Shown piece after piece: positions 18,059 through 25,401 of a DNA stretch of 40,816 bases. Position numbers and translations under genes: made by a program. The notes beneath the pieces were generated by a model, which saw nothing but the letters and a program-made list of their open reading frames with translations, was not told the DNA's origin and made no database searches. The stretch's first letter is position 1. Each line of letters starts with the position of its first letter. The stretch is from Burkholderiaceae bacterium. Its GTDB lineage: Bacteria; Pseudomonadota; Gammaproteobacteria; Burkholderiales; Burkholderiaceae_C. The DNA is taken from positions 1 to 40,816 of the forward strand of contig JAEUOY010000038.1 of assembly GCA_016790515.1 (NCBI GenBank). The letters are read 5' to 3'.

Positions 18059-18307
18059 TCAGGGCGCGAGTCGCTCGCTGACGAAGTCGGCCAGGGAGCC
18101 GACCGTGGCGAAGGTGCTGCCGTCGAAATCATCGTCGATCATGAATCCGAAGCGCTCCTCGAGGGTGGTGATGAGCGTGGCAACGGCCATGGAGTCCAGC
18201 TCCGGGACAGCGCCCAGCAACAGGGTGTCTCGGGTGAAACCTGCCGAGCGACCAGCGAGACTGAGCACCTCATCCAGGATGTTGATCACTTCTCGCATGA
18301 CATCCAT
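18059..18307 (-). CDS. Acyl carrier protein, exosortase-A-associated (copy 1)
   Basis: An 82-residue carrier protein. The helix-II motif ELDSMAV carries the phosphopantetheine attachment Ser39, and the acidic DDDFDGSTFATVGSLADFV end is typical of carrier proteins in exosortase A clusters. It should carry an acyl or aminoacyl thioester handed on by the ligase or the NRPS. ATG 18307 gives the family length; the frame is open to 18367 but adds nothing. It is about 60% identical by eye to the second carrier protein at 24841-25092, with the Ser at the same position. It lies 141 bp after the DegT-type gene and 45 bp before the fused hydrolase. Confidence 0.9.
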   Translation of the reverse strand: MDVMREVINILDEVLSLAGRSAGFTRDTLLLGAVPELDSMAVATLITTLEERFGFMIDDDFDGSTFATVGSLADFVSERLAP

Positions 18308-18448
18308 CGCTATCGTGCCTCGGGCTAGGGTAATCAATGAGTCGCGGATTTTAGGCGCTGCCCGCAACGCTCAGCGGTCGAGCCGACACAGGGGCCGGAG
18401 ATTGGTGAACGGGTTCTCGATTGTGCGGGGCGGCCCGGTCCGGGCCCG

Positions 18449-19636
18449 TCATGTTCCGCGCATCACCCGCGCCACCGCCGCCGTCATCCAGGCCATGTCC
18501 TGGTCGGTCAGGGCCTGGTGACAGGGCAGGTGGAACACGCCTTGCCGGTAGCGCTGCGAGACCGGGCAGTCGGAGACGGCCATGTCGTCCCAGCGCCAGA
18601 TCGGCACGCCCAGGTGCTTGAGCGGGAAGAAGGAGCGCGGCGGGTCGTCGACCAGCAGCGGGAACATGTAGGGCGTGCAGTCCGCGGGCAGGGCGGGAAA
18701 AAGGGCCCGGCATCCCGGAAGCAGGGCGACGGCGTCGGCCCATTGCCGGTAGCGAGAACGCCGGCGCTGCACCATCATCGAGACATCGGTGTGGCGCTGG
18801 ATCCAGCGCGACACCCGCAGGCTGGACGCGGTCTCGCTGGCCGGGTCGTACTCGGCGGACGTCGCGCCACCCGGGTCGGTCCAGTCGCGGCCGGTGTGCC
18901 GGGGGTTCTCGTCGAGCGCCTGCAGCTGGGGCTCGATGGCCTCGAGCCTGGGCGGGTCGCGGCGCACACACAGTTGCTGCAGCGCCTCGCGCAGGCCGCG
19001 CAGCTCGGCAACGAGCCCGGGCGCGGCCATCTCCCCTCGGGGCAGCGCGGCATCATTGCTCCACAACGTGCCGCCATCCGGACAGGGGAAGAACTTGTAG
19101 GGGCTGGAGACCGCATATCGCCCGGTGTCCCCGATCCGGGGTGACGAGGACGCCGGCGTGCGCACGGCCGGCGCCAGGACCAGCGCGTGGGAGCAGTCCT
19201 CGATCAGCACGATGTCCTGTGATCGGCACCAATCCGCCACCGGCGCGATGTCGCGCGGCAGGCCGAAGAAGTGGGTGAAGAGCAGCGCCCTGGGTGGAGT
19301 GCTGCAGGCCTTCGCCGCGCGACGCAGGCCGTCGAGATCGGCCTGCAGGTCTGCGGTCAACCGGTAGGGCATGACCTCGCCACCCAGGCGCAGCGCCGGG
19401 TCGAGCATCGTGCGGCAATGGTAGGCCGGTGCCAGCAGCCCGCCACGGGGGCCGACCCCGGCGAATTCGTAGGCAGCGCGCAAGGCATAGCGGCCGCGGG
19501 CGAAGTGCCACGGCTGCCGGCGTGGCAGGCTGGCCTTCGAGGTGAGCTGTTCCGCTGTCAGCGGAGCCAGGACCGGCACCTTCGGTCGCGGGAACCCGCA
19601 AGCGCTCGGGTCGAAGCGGTGGTAGCGCAAGCTCAT
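18449..19636 (-). CDS. DegT/DnrJ/EryC1-family PLP aminotransferase
   Basis: A 395-residue fold type I PLP enzyme. APAYHCRTMLDPAL, VLIEDCSHAL (Asp147 for the pyridine nitrogen) and SSPYKFFPCPDGG with the Schiff-base Lys181 follow the order seen in DegT-family sugar aminotransferases, although the protein is rather divergent. The usual job is amination of a nucleotide keto-sugar. Its ATG overlaps the NRPS stop by 4 bases, so the two should be translationally coupled. That makes a job in the same pathway likely, for example providing an amino group as acceptor for the NRPS condensation domain (inference). Other PLP reactions are possible in this family. Confidence 0.8.
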   Translation of the reverse strand: MSLRYHRFDPSACGFPRPKVPVLAPLTAEQLTSKASLPRRQPWHFARGRYALRAAYEFAGVGPRGGLLAPAYHCRTMLDPALRLGGEVMPYRLTADLQADLDGLRRAAKACSTPPRALLFTHFFGLPRDIAPVADWCRSQDIVLIEDCSHALVLAPAVRTPASSSPRIGDTGRYAVSSPYKFFPCPDGGTLWSNDAALPRGEMAAPGLVAELRGLREALQQLCVRRDPPRLEAIEPQLQALDENPRHTGRDWTDPGGATSAEYDPASETASSLRVSRWIQRHTDVSMMVQRRRSRYRQWADAVALLPGCRALFPALPADCTPYMFPLLVDDPPRSFFPLKHLGVPIWRWDDMAVSDCPVSQRYRQGVFHLPCHQALTDQDMAWMTAAVARVMRGT

Positions 19637-22600
19637 CCGGTCGCGCGCGGATCTTCGCCCCGGGACAGCGAACGCAGCAGGTCGGCGTACTGCTGCGCAA
19701 GCGTCGCGATGGCATCGTCGTCGAACCGTTGTCGATCATGGACCAGGCGCAGCTGCAGCACTGCGCCCGGCGCCACGATCAACGACAACGGATAGGCCGG
19801 CACGGTGCGGAACTCCGCAGGCGCTATCCGTAGCGGTCCGGCGCCCGTCGCATCGACTGCAGGGTAATTGGACATCACGAACAGCGATTCGAACAACGCG
19901 CGACCCGCCGGCAGCGCGCACCATTTGACAATCTGGGTCAGCGGCACCGCCTCGTGCTCGCGGATGGCGGCGGCGCGCCGTTGCACCTCCGCAAGCCAGG
20001 ACCCGAGCGTCTGACTTCCGTCGTGCCGGGTATCGATGCGCAACGGCAGCGTCGTGACGAACAGCCCGACCATCGCGTCGATGCCAGGGAGGTCGAGGTC
20101 GCGGCCGCTGGTCGCGACCCCGAACACCGGACGGCCGTCGCCGCTGTGCCGAGACAGCAGGACCGCCCAGGCCGCCTGCAGCAAGGTCGCTACGGTGACA
20201 CCATGACCCCGGGCGCAACTGGCGATCGCCAGACTGTCGTCTGCCCCGAGTTCGAACCGGGTCTGACCGAAGCCGCGGGCATGCTCCCGAGGCGCGGCGA
20301 GCGACAGCGTGGGTGCGAGGTCGTGTCCGGCCAGGCAGGTGCGCCAAAAGCCCTCGCTCGGCGAGATGTCCAACCCGGACAAGCGATCGGCATAGCGCGA
20401 CCATGTCACGGGTTGCGGCAGTGCAGCAGGTCGGCCGGCGCACAGGTCGGCGTGCACGCGCAGCACCTCCATCAGCACCAGCGACAGCGACCAGCCGTCC
20501 AGGATGATGTGATGGTGGGTCCAGATCAGCCGGTGGTGTTCCGGCGCGACCCGCACCAGCGTGACGCGCATCAGGGGCGGTTTGGCGAGGTCGAATCCCG
20601 GCTCGAGGTCGGCGTCGCGCAGGTCGTCGAACGCCCGGTCTCGCTCCGAGGGGTCCAGCACCGAGTGATCGACCCTGGCCACGGTCAACCCGACCTGGCG
20701 TCGCACCACCTGTGCCGGTTGACTCAACACGCTTCTCAGGAAGCCGGAGCGCAGCGCGGCATGGCGCTGCGCGACGAACTTCCATGCCGCCTCGAATGCC
20801 TCGGGATCGAGCGTCCCGCTCAACTCGTAGCAGTACTGGTCGATGTAGACCGTCTTGTCGCGTGCCAGCAGGCCGTGCAGGTAGATGCCTTGTTGCGAGG
20901 GCGTGAGGGCGCGCACGTCCTCGTACTGCGGCTCGCGGGCCAGGAAGGCCTGGGCCTCGGCGTCGGGCAGCCGGTGCGCGGCCGGCAGCGCCACGCTGGG
21001 CTGGCCGCCGATGCCGGCGCCGTCCCGTGGCGGGTCAGTCACCGGTCGTGAAACCGCGGCCAGCCGCGCGACCGTCGGGTTCGCGAGAACGTCGGCACTT
21101 CGCAGCTGCAGGCCGGCGTTGCGAGCGCCCACCGCGATGGCCAGCGCCGTGAGCGAGTCGCCGCCGAGGGCGTAGAAGTCGTCGTCGACGCCGACCCGCA
21201 GCGCTCCGAGCTCTTCTTCCCAGAGTCCTGCGAGCGCCTTCTCGGCGGCGCTGCGAGGCGCGAGGTAGCGCGCCCGGGCGGCCGTTGCTGTCGATTGCGG
21301 CGCCGGCAGCGCCCTGCGATCGACCTTGCCTGCGGGATTGACCGGCAATGCCGTCATCCGCACCCACACCGGGGGCACCATGTGGGGCGGCAGTCGCGCG
21401 GCCAGGTGGGCGCGCAAGTCGTCGTCGCACGGCGTGGCGCCGAACGTTGGCACCACATAGGCCACGAGCTGTCCGTCGCCACGCCCGTCGTGGAAGACCT
21501 GCACCACGGCATCGTCGACGGCCGCGTGCTGGCGCAGGACGGCTTCGATTTCCGGCAGTTCGATGCGGAAGCCCCGCAATTGCACCTGTTGATCCAGCCG
21601 TCCCAGGCATTCGAGCACACCGTCGTCGCGCCAGCGACCGAGGTCGCCGGTGCGGTAAAGGGTCGGGCCAGCGGCCTCGGGAAACGGGTTGGGCACGAAG
21701 GCCTGGCGGGTCTTGTCCGGCTGCTTCCAGTAGCCGGCGCCGACCCCGACACCCGCGATGCAGATTTCCCCCGGCGCACCGACCGGCAGCGGCTGCAGCT
21801 CGGTATCGAGCACGTACAGGTCCAAATTGGCCAGCGGCTGGCCGATCGGCACGCTGGATTGACGGGGCGGCAAGGGCTCCCGCACGATGGCCTGGGATAC
21901 GTCGTCGGCGGCTTCGGTCGGACCGTAGGCATTGACCACCGGAATCTGGGGATACAGCGCGAGCCAGGCGTTGACCAGGTCGACCGGTGCCGACTCGCCG
22001 GTCACCATCGCCCAGCGCAGGCTGGGCAGCGCGCGCTGGTCCGGTGCCAGCGAAGCGGCGTATTCGACGAGGTATCGCATCACCACGGGGACCAGCTCGA
22101 TCAGCTGCAACCGGTGCCGCTGCACCTGGGCGAGCAGGTTCGCCACATCGGTGGCGTCGTCGACGATCACCGTCGTGCCGCCGAAGACCAGCGGCGCGGC
22201 GATCTGCCACACCGAGATGTCGGATGAAGACGGCGCGGTCTGCAGGATGCGGCTGACCGCCCGCTCGCCCAATGCGTGCGCCTGCGCGAACAGATGGTTG
22301 ACGGCGCCGTCGTGACGCACGATCGCGCCCTTGGGACGGCCGGTCGATCCCGAGGTGTAGACCATGTAGGCCGCATCGTCCGGCCGGGCGCGGGGACCGA
22401 GCGGCGTCGACGGCTGGTCCTGCAGTTCAGCGGCACCGTGGCTGATCCACGAGCCGGGAGCGGTGGTCCTTGCATCGCCGGCCTGCGGGCAGAGCACGTG
22501 GCGCAGGCCGGGACATGCCGCAAGTGCCGGACCAGCCCTCGCCAGTGAACCCAGTCCGACGATGGCCACCGCCGCCTCGCTGTCGGCGAGCATGTAGCGC

Positions 22601-23532
22601 ACGCGGTCCTCCGGGTAGCTCGGGTCGACCGGGATGTAGGCGCCGCCGGCCTTCCAGGTCGCCAGCACCGCGATCACGAAGTCGAGGCCACGGAAGTCCA
22701 CCACGGCAACGAACTGCCCGGGGCCTATGCCCATTGCCACCAGCAGGTGCGCCATGCGATTGGCGGCCGCATCGAGATCGCCGAAGCGCATCGCGCGCTG
22801 GTCATGGATGGCGCACAGCGCGCCGGGGTCGCGGGCCGCGCGCGACGCGATCAGGTCGCCGATGGTCTGCCCCAGTGGAAACGGCAGGCGCAGACTGTTG
22901 AAGCCTCGCAGCACGCGATGGCGCTCGGCAGCGTCCATCAGCGGGACCTCGCCGACGCGGCGGTGGTCGTCGGGATCGACGACAGCCAGCAGGTGGGCGA
23001 GCTGCCGGGCGAGCGCTGCCATGCTCTGAGCCCTGTACAACAGCTCGTTGTAGGCCATGCTGGCGTCGATTCCGCCCGACCCGTCCGGCTGCGTGTCGAA
23101 GCCGAAAACGATATCTGCCCTGGCAGGCGTCTCGTGGTGACCGAGTTCGACGACGACGCCGGAGATGTACGCGTCGCCGGTGGCCTGCGGATCGGCCGCC
23201 CGAACCAGTTCACGGCCCATCGTCGACATGACCTGCGCGACGGGCAAGTCGCGCCCGACACAGGCCTTCACGACCCGCTCGCCATCGACCGCGCGCACCA
23301 CGAAGGCGATTCGTTCGCGCCTGGCCTGCCGGGCGAGGAGCAGCGCGACAGCGGTCATCAGCAGCGCCGGCTGCGCCGGCCTGCCGGTCGCCAGGCGCGG
23401 CCGCAGTACCGCCGGAACGGGGCAGACCCCCATCTCGTGGCGCAATCGGTCGGGCGGTACGAAGTCTCGCAGCGGCGCGCTGTCCTGCAGATCCTCGTCG
23501 GCCGGCGCAACGGACTGCCGGCCGTCAGCCAC
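19633..23532 (-). CDS. Nonribosomal peptide synthetase, partial C - A - T - C, predicted diaminobutyrate-activating
   Basis: 1299 residues. Residues about 50-205 look like only the C-terminal lobe of a condensation domain, with no HHxxxDG. The adenylation domain runs about 215-745: WKAGGAYIPVDPSYPED (293-309), VYTSGSTGRPKG (391-402), NAYGPTE (534-540), LYRTGDLGRW (625-634) and NPAGKVDRRALP with Lys736. The carrier domain has LGGDSL with Ser793. A full condensation domain (about 875-1299) has HHIILDG at 1007-1013. There is no thioesterase. Aligning the pocket by eye to GrsA gives D438, I439, W442, E479, M509, T511, A535, D543, D544, K736; this differs at one position from the 2,4-diaminobutyrate code I recall. 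GTG 23532 is supported by AAGGA 8 bases upstream and overlaps the aminotransferase stop by 8 bases. Confidence 0.92.
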   Translation of the reverse strand: MADGRQSVAPADEDLQDSAPLRDFVPPDRLRHEMGVCPVPAVLRPRLATGRPAQPALLMTAVALLLARQARRERIAFVVRAVDGERVVKACVGRDLPVAQVMSTMGRELVRAADPQATGDAYISGVVVELGHHETPARADIVFGFDTQPDGSGGIDASMAYNELLYRAQSMAALARQLAHLLAVVDPDDHRRVGEVPLMDAAERHRVLRGFNSLRLPFPLGQTIGDLIASRAARDPGALCAIHDQRAMRFGDLDAAANRMAHLLVAMGIGPGQFVAVVDFRGLDFVIAVLATWKAGGAYIPVDPSYPEDRVRYMLADSEAAVAIVGLGSLARAGPALAACPGLRHVLCPQAGDARTTAPGSWISHGAAELQDQPSTPLGPRARPDDAAYMVYTSGSTGRPKGAIVRHDGAVNHLFAQAHALGERAVSRILQTAPSSSDISVWQIAAPLVFGGTTVIVDDATDVANLLAQVQRHRLQLIELVPVVMRYLVEYAASLAPDQRALPSLRWAMVTGESAPVDLVNAWLALYPQIPVVNAYGPTEAADDVSQAIVREPLPPRQSSVPIGQPLANLDLYVLDTELQPLPVGAPGEICIAGVGVGAGYWKQPDKTRQAFVPNPFPEAAGPTLYRTGDLGRWRDDGVLECLGRLDQQVQLRGFRIELPEIEAVLRQHAAVDDAVVQVFHDGRGDGQLVAYVVPTFGATPCDDDLRAHLAARLPPHMVPPVWVRMTALPVNPAGKVDRRALPAPQSTATAARARYLAPRSAAEKALAGLWEEELGALRVGVDDDFYALGGDSLTALAIAVGARNAGLQLRSADVLANPTVARLAAVSRPVTDPPRDGAGIGGQPSVALPAAHRLPDAEAQAFLAREPQYEDVRALTPSQQGIYLHGLLARDKTVYIDQYCYELSGTLDPEAFEAAWKFVAQRHAALRSGFLRSVLSQPAQVVRRQVGLTVARVDHSVLDPSERDRAFDDLRDADLEPGFDLAKPPLMRVTLVRVAPEHHRLIWTHHHIILDGWSLSLVLMEVLRVHADLCAGRPAALPQPVTWSRYADRLSGLDISPSEGFWRTCLAGHDLAPTLSLAAPREHARGFGQTRFELGADDSLAIASCARGHGVTVATLLQAAWAVLLSRHSGDGRPVFGVATSGRDLDLPGIDAMVGLFVTTLPLRIDTRHDGSQTLGSWLAEVQRRAAAIREHEAVPLTQIVKWCALPAGRALFESLFVMSNYPAVDATGAGPLRIAPAEFRTVPAYPLSLIVAPGAVLQLRLVHDRQRFDDDAIATLAQQYADLLRSLSRGEDPRATG

Positions 23533-24832
23533 GCAGGCAATCCTTCATCGCCTGTTCGACGATCGCGAATCCGGCATCGAGCAGGTCGTCTTCGGTGGTC
23601 AGTGGCGGCAGGAACTTGAGCACGCTGTCACGCCGTCCGGCAGTCTCGATCACCAGGCCCAGTTCGAAACAGCGGGCGGAGACACGCTCGGCCAGCCCAT
23701 CGGCCACCTGGCTGCAGTCGATGCCCCAGACCATGCCCAGGCCGCGGCCGGCGAGACGCTCGTCCAGCGCGACGATCCGCTGCCCGACCAACCGTTCGAT
23801 CAGCGCGCGCTTGCGCTCCACCTGGGCTTCCAGGTCGATGCGCGATGCGAGCTCGAGCGCCGCGCTGCCGCCGACAAACGCCAACTGGTTGCCGCGGAAC
23901 GTGCCTGTGTGCTCGCCCGGCTGCCAGACATCGAACTCGGGCTTCAGCAGCACCAGCGACATCGGCAGCCCGTAGCCGCTGATCGACTTCGAGAGCACGA
24001 CGATGTCGGGCACGATGCCGGCCCTCTCGAACGAGAAGAAGGGCCCACTGCGATGGCAGCCGACCTGGATATCGTCGCAGATCAGCAGGATCCGGTAGCG
24101 GGCACAGAGCTGTTGCAGCTGCTGCAGCCACTCGATCGGCGCGACGACGATGCCGCCCTCGGCCTGGATCGTCTCGACGATGATGGCAGCGGGCACCTCG
24201 CAGCCCGAGTGGGTGTCGGACAGCACACGCTCGAGGAAGGCGATGCTGGCCCCTGGCGACATATGGCCGTCGGGGAAGGGCATGAAGCTGACGTCGTGCA
24301 GGGCTGTCCCGGCCCCGGCCCGCTTGCCGCGGTTGCCGGTGACGGCCAGGCTGCCCAGCGACAGCCCGTGGTATGCGCCCATGAACGCGAAGACGCCACT
24401 GCGCCCGGTTGCCTTGCGAGCGATCTTCAGTGCCGCCTCGACGGCATTGGCGCCGGTCGGCCCGGTGAACTGAAGCTTGTAGTCGAGTCCTCGGGGGACC
24501 AGCACCTGCCGGACGAAGGCATCGATGAATCCGCGCTTGGCCTCGGTGTAGAAGTCCAGGCCGTGGGCGATGCCGTCGCCTGCCAGGTAGTCGAGCAGGC
24601 GCGTCTTGATGAAGTCGGGGTTGTGGCCGTAGTTCAGGGCTCCCGCGCCGGCGAAGAAGTCGATGTACTCGCGTCCGGATGCCGAATACAGGATCGATCC
24701 CTTGGCTCTGGCGAACAGCGCCGGGAACGAGCGACAGTAGGAGCGGACCCCGGACTCGTGCCGTTCGAAGGTCGAGAAGTCCACCGGGGTCAACACGACC
24801 GGATCGCCCCCGCCGACTTCATGGAGCGCCAT
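23525..24832 (-). CDS. Diaminobutyrate-2-oxoglutarate transaminase (EctB type)
   Basis: A 435-residue class III PLP aminotransferase. It follows EctB/DABA aminotransferase closely: SYCRSFPALFARAKGS (31-46), FFAGAGALNYGHN (59-71), QFTGPTGANAVEAALK (121-136), an ICDDIQ strand (Asp253) and SKSISGYGLPMSLVL with Lys282 for PLP, then HTGTFRGNQLAFV. The family converts L-aspartate 4-semialdehyde plus glutamate to L-2,4-diaminobutyrate. No ectA or ectC is nearby, so ectoine is not the product. Its 3' end overlaps the NRPS start by 8 bases, and its start is 8 bases after the carrier-protein stop. Supplying Dab to the NRPS is the simplest role, and agrees with the adenylation-pocket reading. Confidence 0.92.
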   Translation of the reverse strand: MALHEVGGGDPVVLTPVDFSTFERHESGVRSYCRSFPALFARAKGSILYSASGREYIDFFAGAGALNYGHNPDFIKTRLLDYLAGDGIAHGLDFYTEAKRGFIDAFVRQVLVPRGLDYKLQFTGPTGANAVEAALKIARKATGRSGVFAFMGAYHGLSLGSLAVTGNRGKRAGAGTALHDVSFMPFPDGHMSPGASIAFLERVLSDTHSGCEVPAAIIVETIQAEGGIVVAPIEWLQQLQQLCARYRILLICDDIQVGCHRSGPFFSFERAGIVPDIVVLSKSISGYGLPMSLVLLKPEFDVWQPGEHTGTFRGNQLAFVGGSAALELASRIDLEAQVERKRALIERLVGQRIVALDERLAGRGLGMVWGIDCSQVADGLAERVSARCFELGLVIETAGRRDSVLKFLPPLTTEDDLLDAGFAIVEQAMKDCLRG

Positions 24833-24840
24833 GCGTCGCG

Positions 24841-25092
24841 CTAGCCGCCGACCTTCTTGCGGACGAACTCGGCCAGCGATTCAACCGTGGCAAAGGTGTC
24901 GCCGTCGATCTCGTCGTCCGAGATCGCGATGCTGAGCCGCTCTTCCAGCGTGGTGATCAGCGTGACGACGGCCATGGAATCGAGTTGCGGCACAGCGCCC
25001 AGCAGGTTCGTTTCCCGGGTGAAACTGCTCATGCGGCCGCCCATGCCCAGCACTTCCTCGAGAATGCGAATGACTTCTGCGACCACGTCCAT
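24841..25092 (-). CDS. Acyl/peptidyl carrier protein (copy 2)
   Basis: An 83-residue carrier protein with QLDSMAV and the phosphopantetheine Ser39, ending FATVESLAEFVRKKVGG. It is very similar to the copy at 18059-18307, differing mainly in the acidic loop (SDDEIDGD). ATG 25092 is preceded by a purine-rich GGGAAAG; GTG 25125 is an alternative. It is the first gene of the minus-strand operon and is divergent from the AMP ligase, with 309 bp between. It probably receives the ligase product or acts as the acceptor carrier for the NRPS terminal condensation domain; the sequence does not say which. Confidence 0.9.
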   Translation of the reverse strand: MDVVAEVIRILEEVLGMGGRMSSFTRETNLLGAVPQLDSMAVVTLITTLEERLSIAISDDEIDGDTFATVESLAEFVRKKVGG

Positions 25093-25401
25093 CGTGGCTT
25101 TCCCATTGACTGCGTTTTTCGACACGTGAAGATTCTAGGTGCCGTAACCAGGCGGGGAGGCGTCCGTGTGGCGATAGTCGCTGCGGTACGGCAAGGTGTC
25201 ACGCAATTGCTGCCGATCCCTGTCGCCCGCCGGCACCCGCAGGCAAGCGGTTGCTGTCGCGATCGCGGTCCCCTCGGCGGACGAGTGGTGCAGGATTTGG
25301 CAAGGAGGCTGCGCGACAGGCCTCTGTGGTGCGGCTGCAGGAACCTCCTCGGCTACAGTGAAGAGCCGATCGTTGTTCGATCGCTGGGGTTTCGGAACCG
25401 C
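25093..25401. other. Divergent promoter region of carrier protein and AMP ligase
   Basis: About 310 bases between the two divergent starts with no gene. It contains a candidate sigma-54 site for the rightward ligase gene (25298-25312). No matching site was found for the leftward operon. Confidence 0.55.
25298..25312 (+). promoter_or_regulatory. Candidate sigma-54 (-24/-12) promoter
   Basis: The sequence TGGCAAGGAGGCTGC matches the consensus TGGCAC-N5-TTGC at the GG and GC dinucleotides with the required 12-base offset; it differs at two consensus positions (C to A, T to C). It lies about 90 bp upstream of ATG 25402. Exosortase A/PEP-CTERM genes in related bacteria are known to depend on RpoN and the PrsK/PrsR two-component system, so the site makes sense here. 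Confidence 0.45.

Noticed and set aside
23525-24832. Ectoine biosynthesis
   Set aside because: The aminotransferase is EctB-like, but no ectA or ectC is present, and the gene is coupled to an NRPS.
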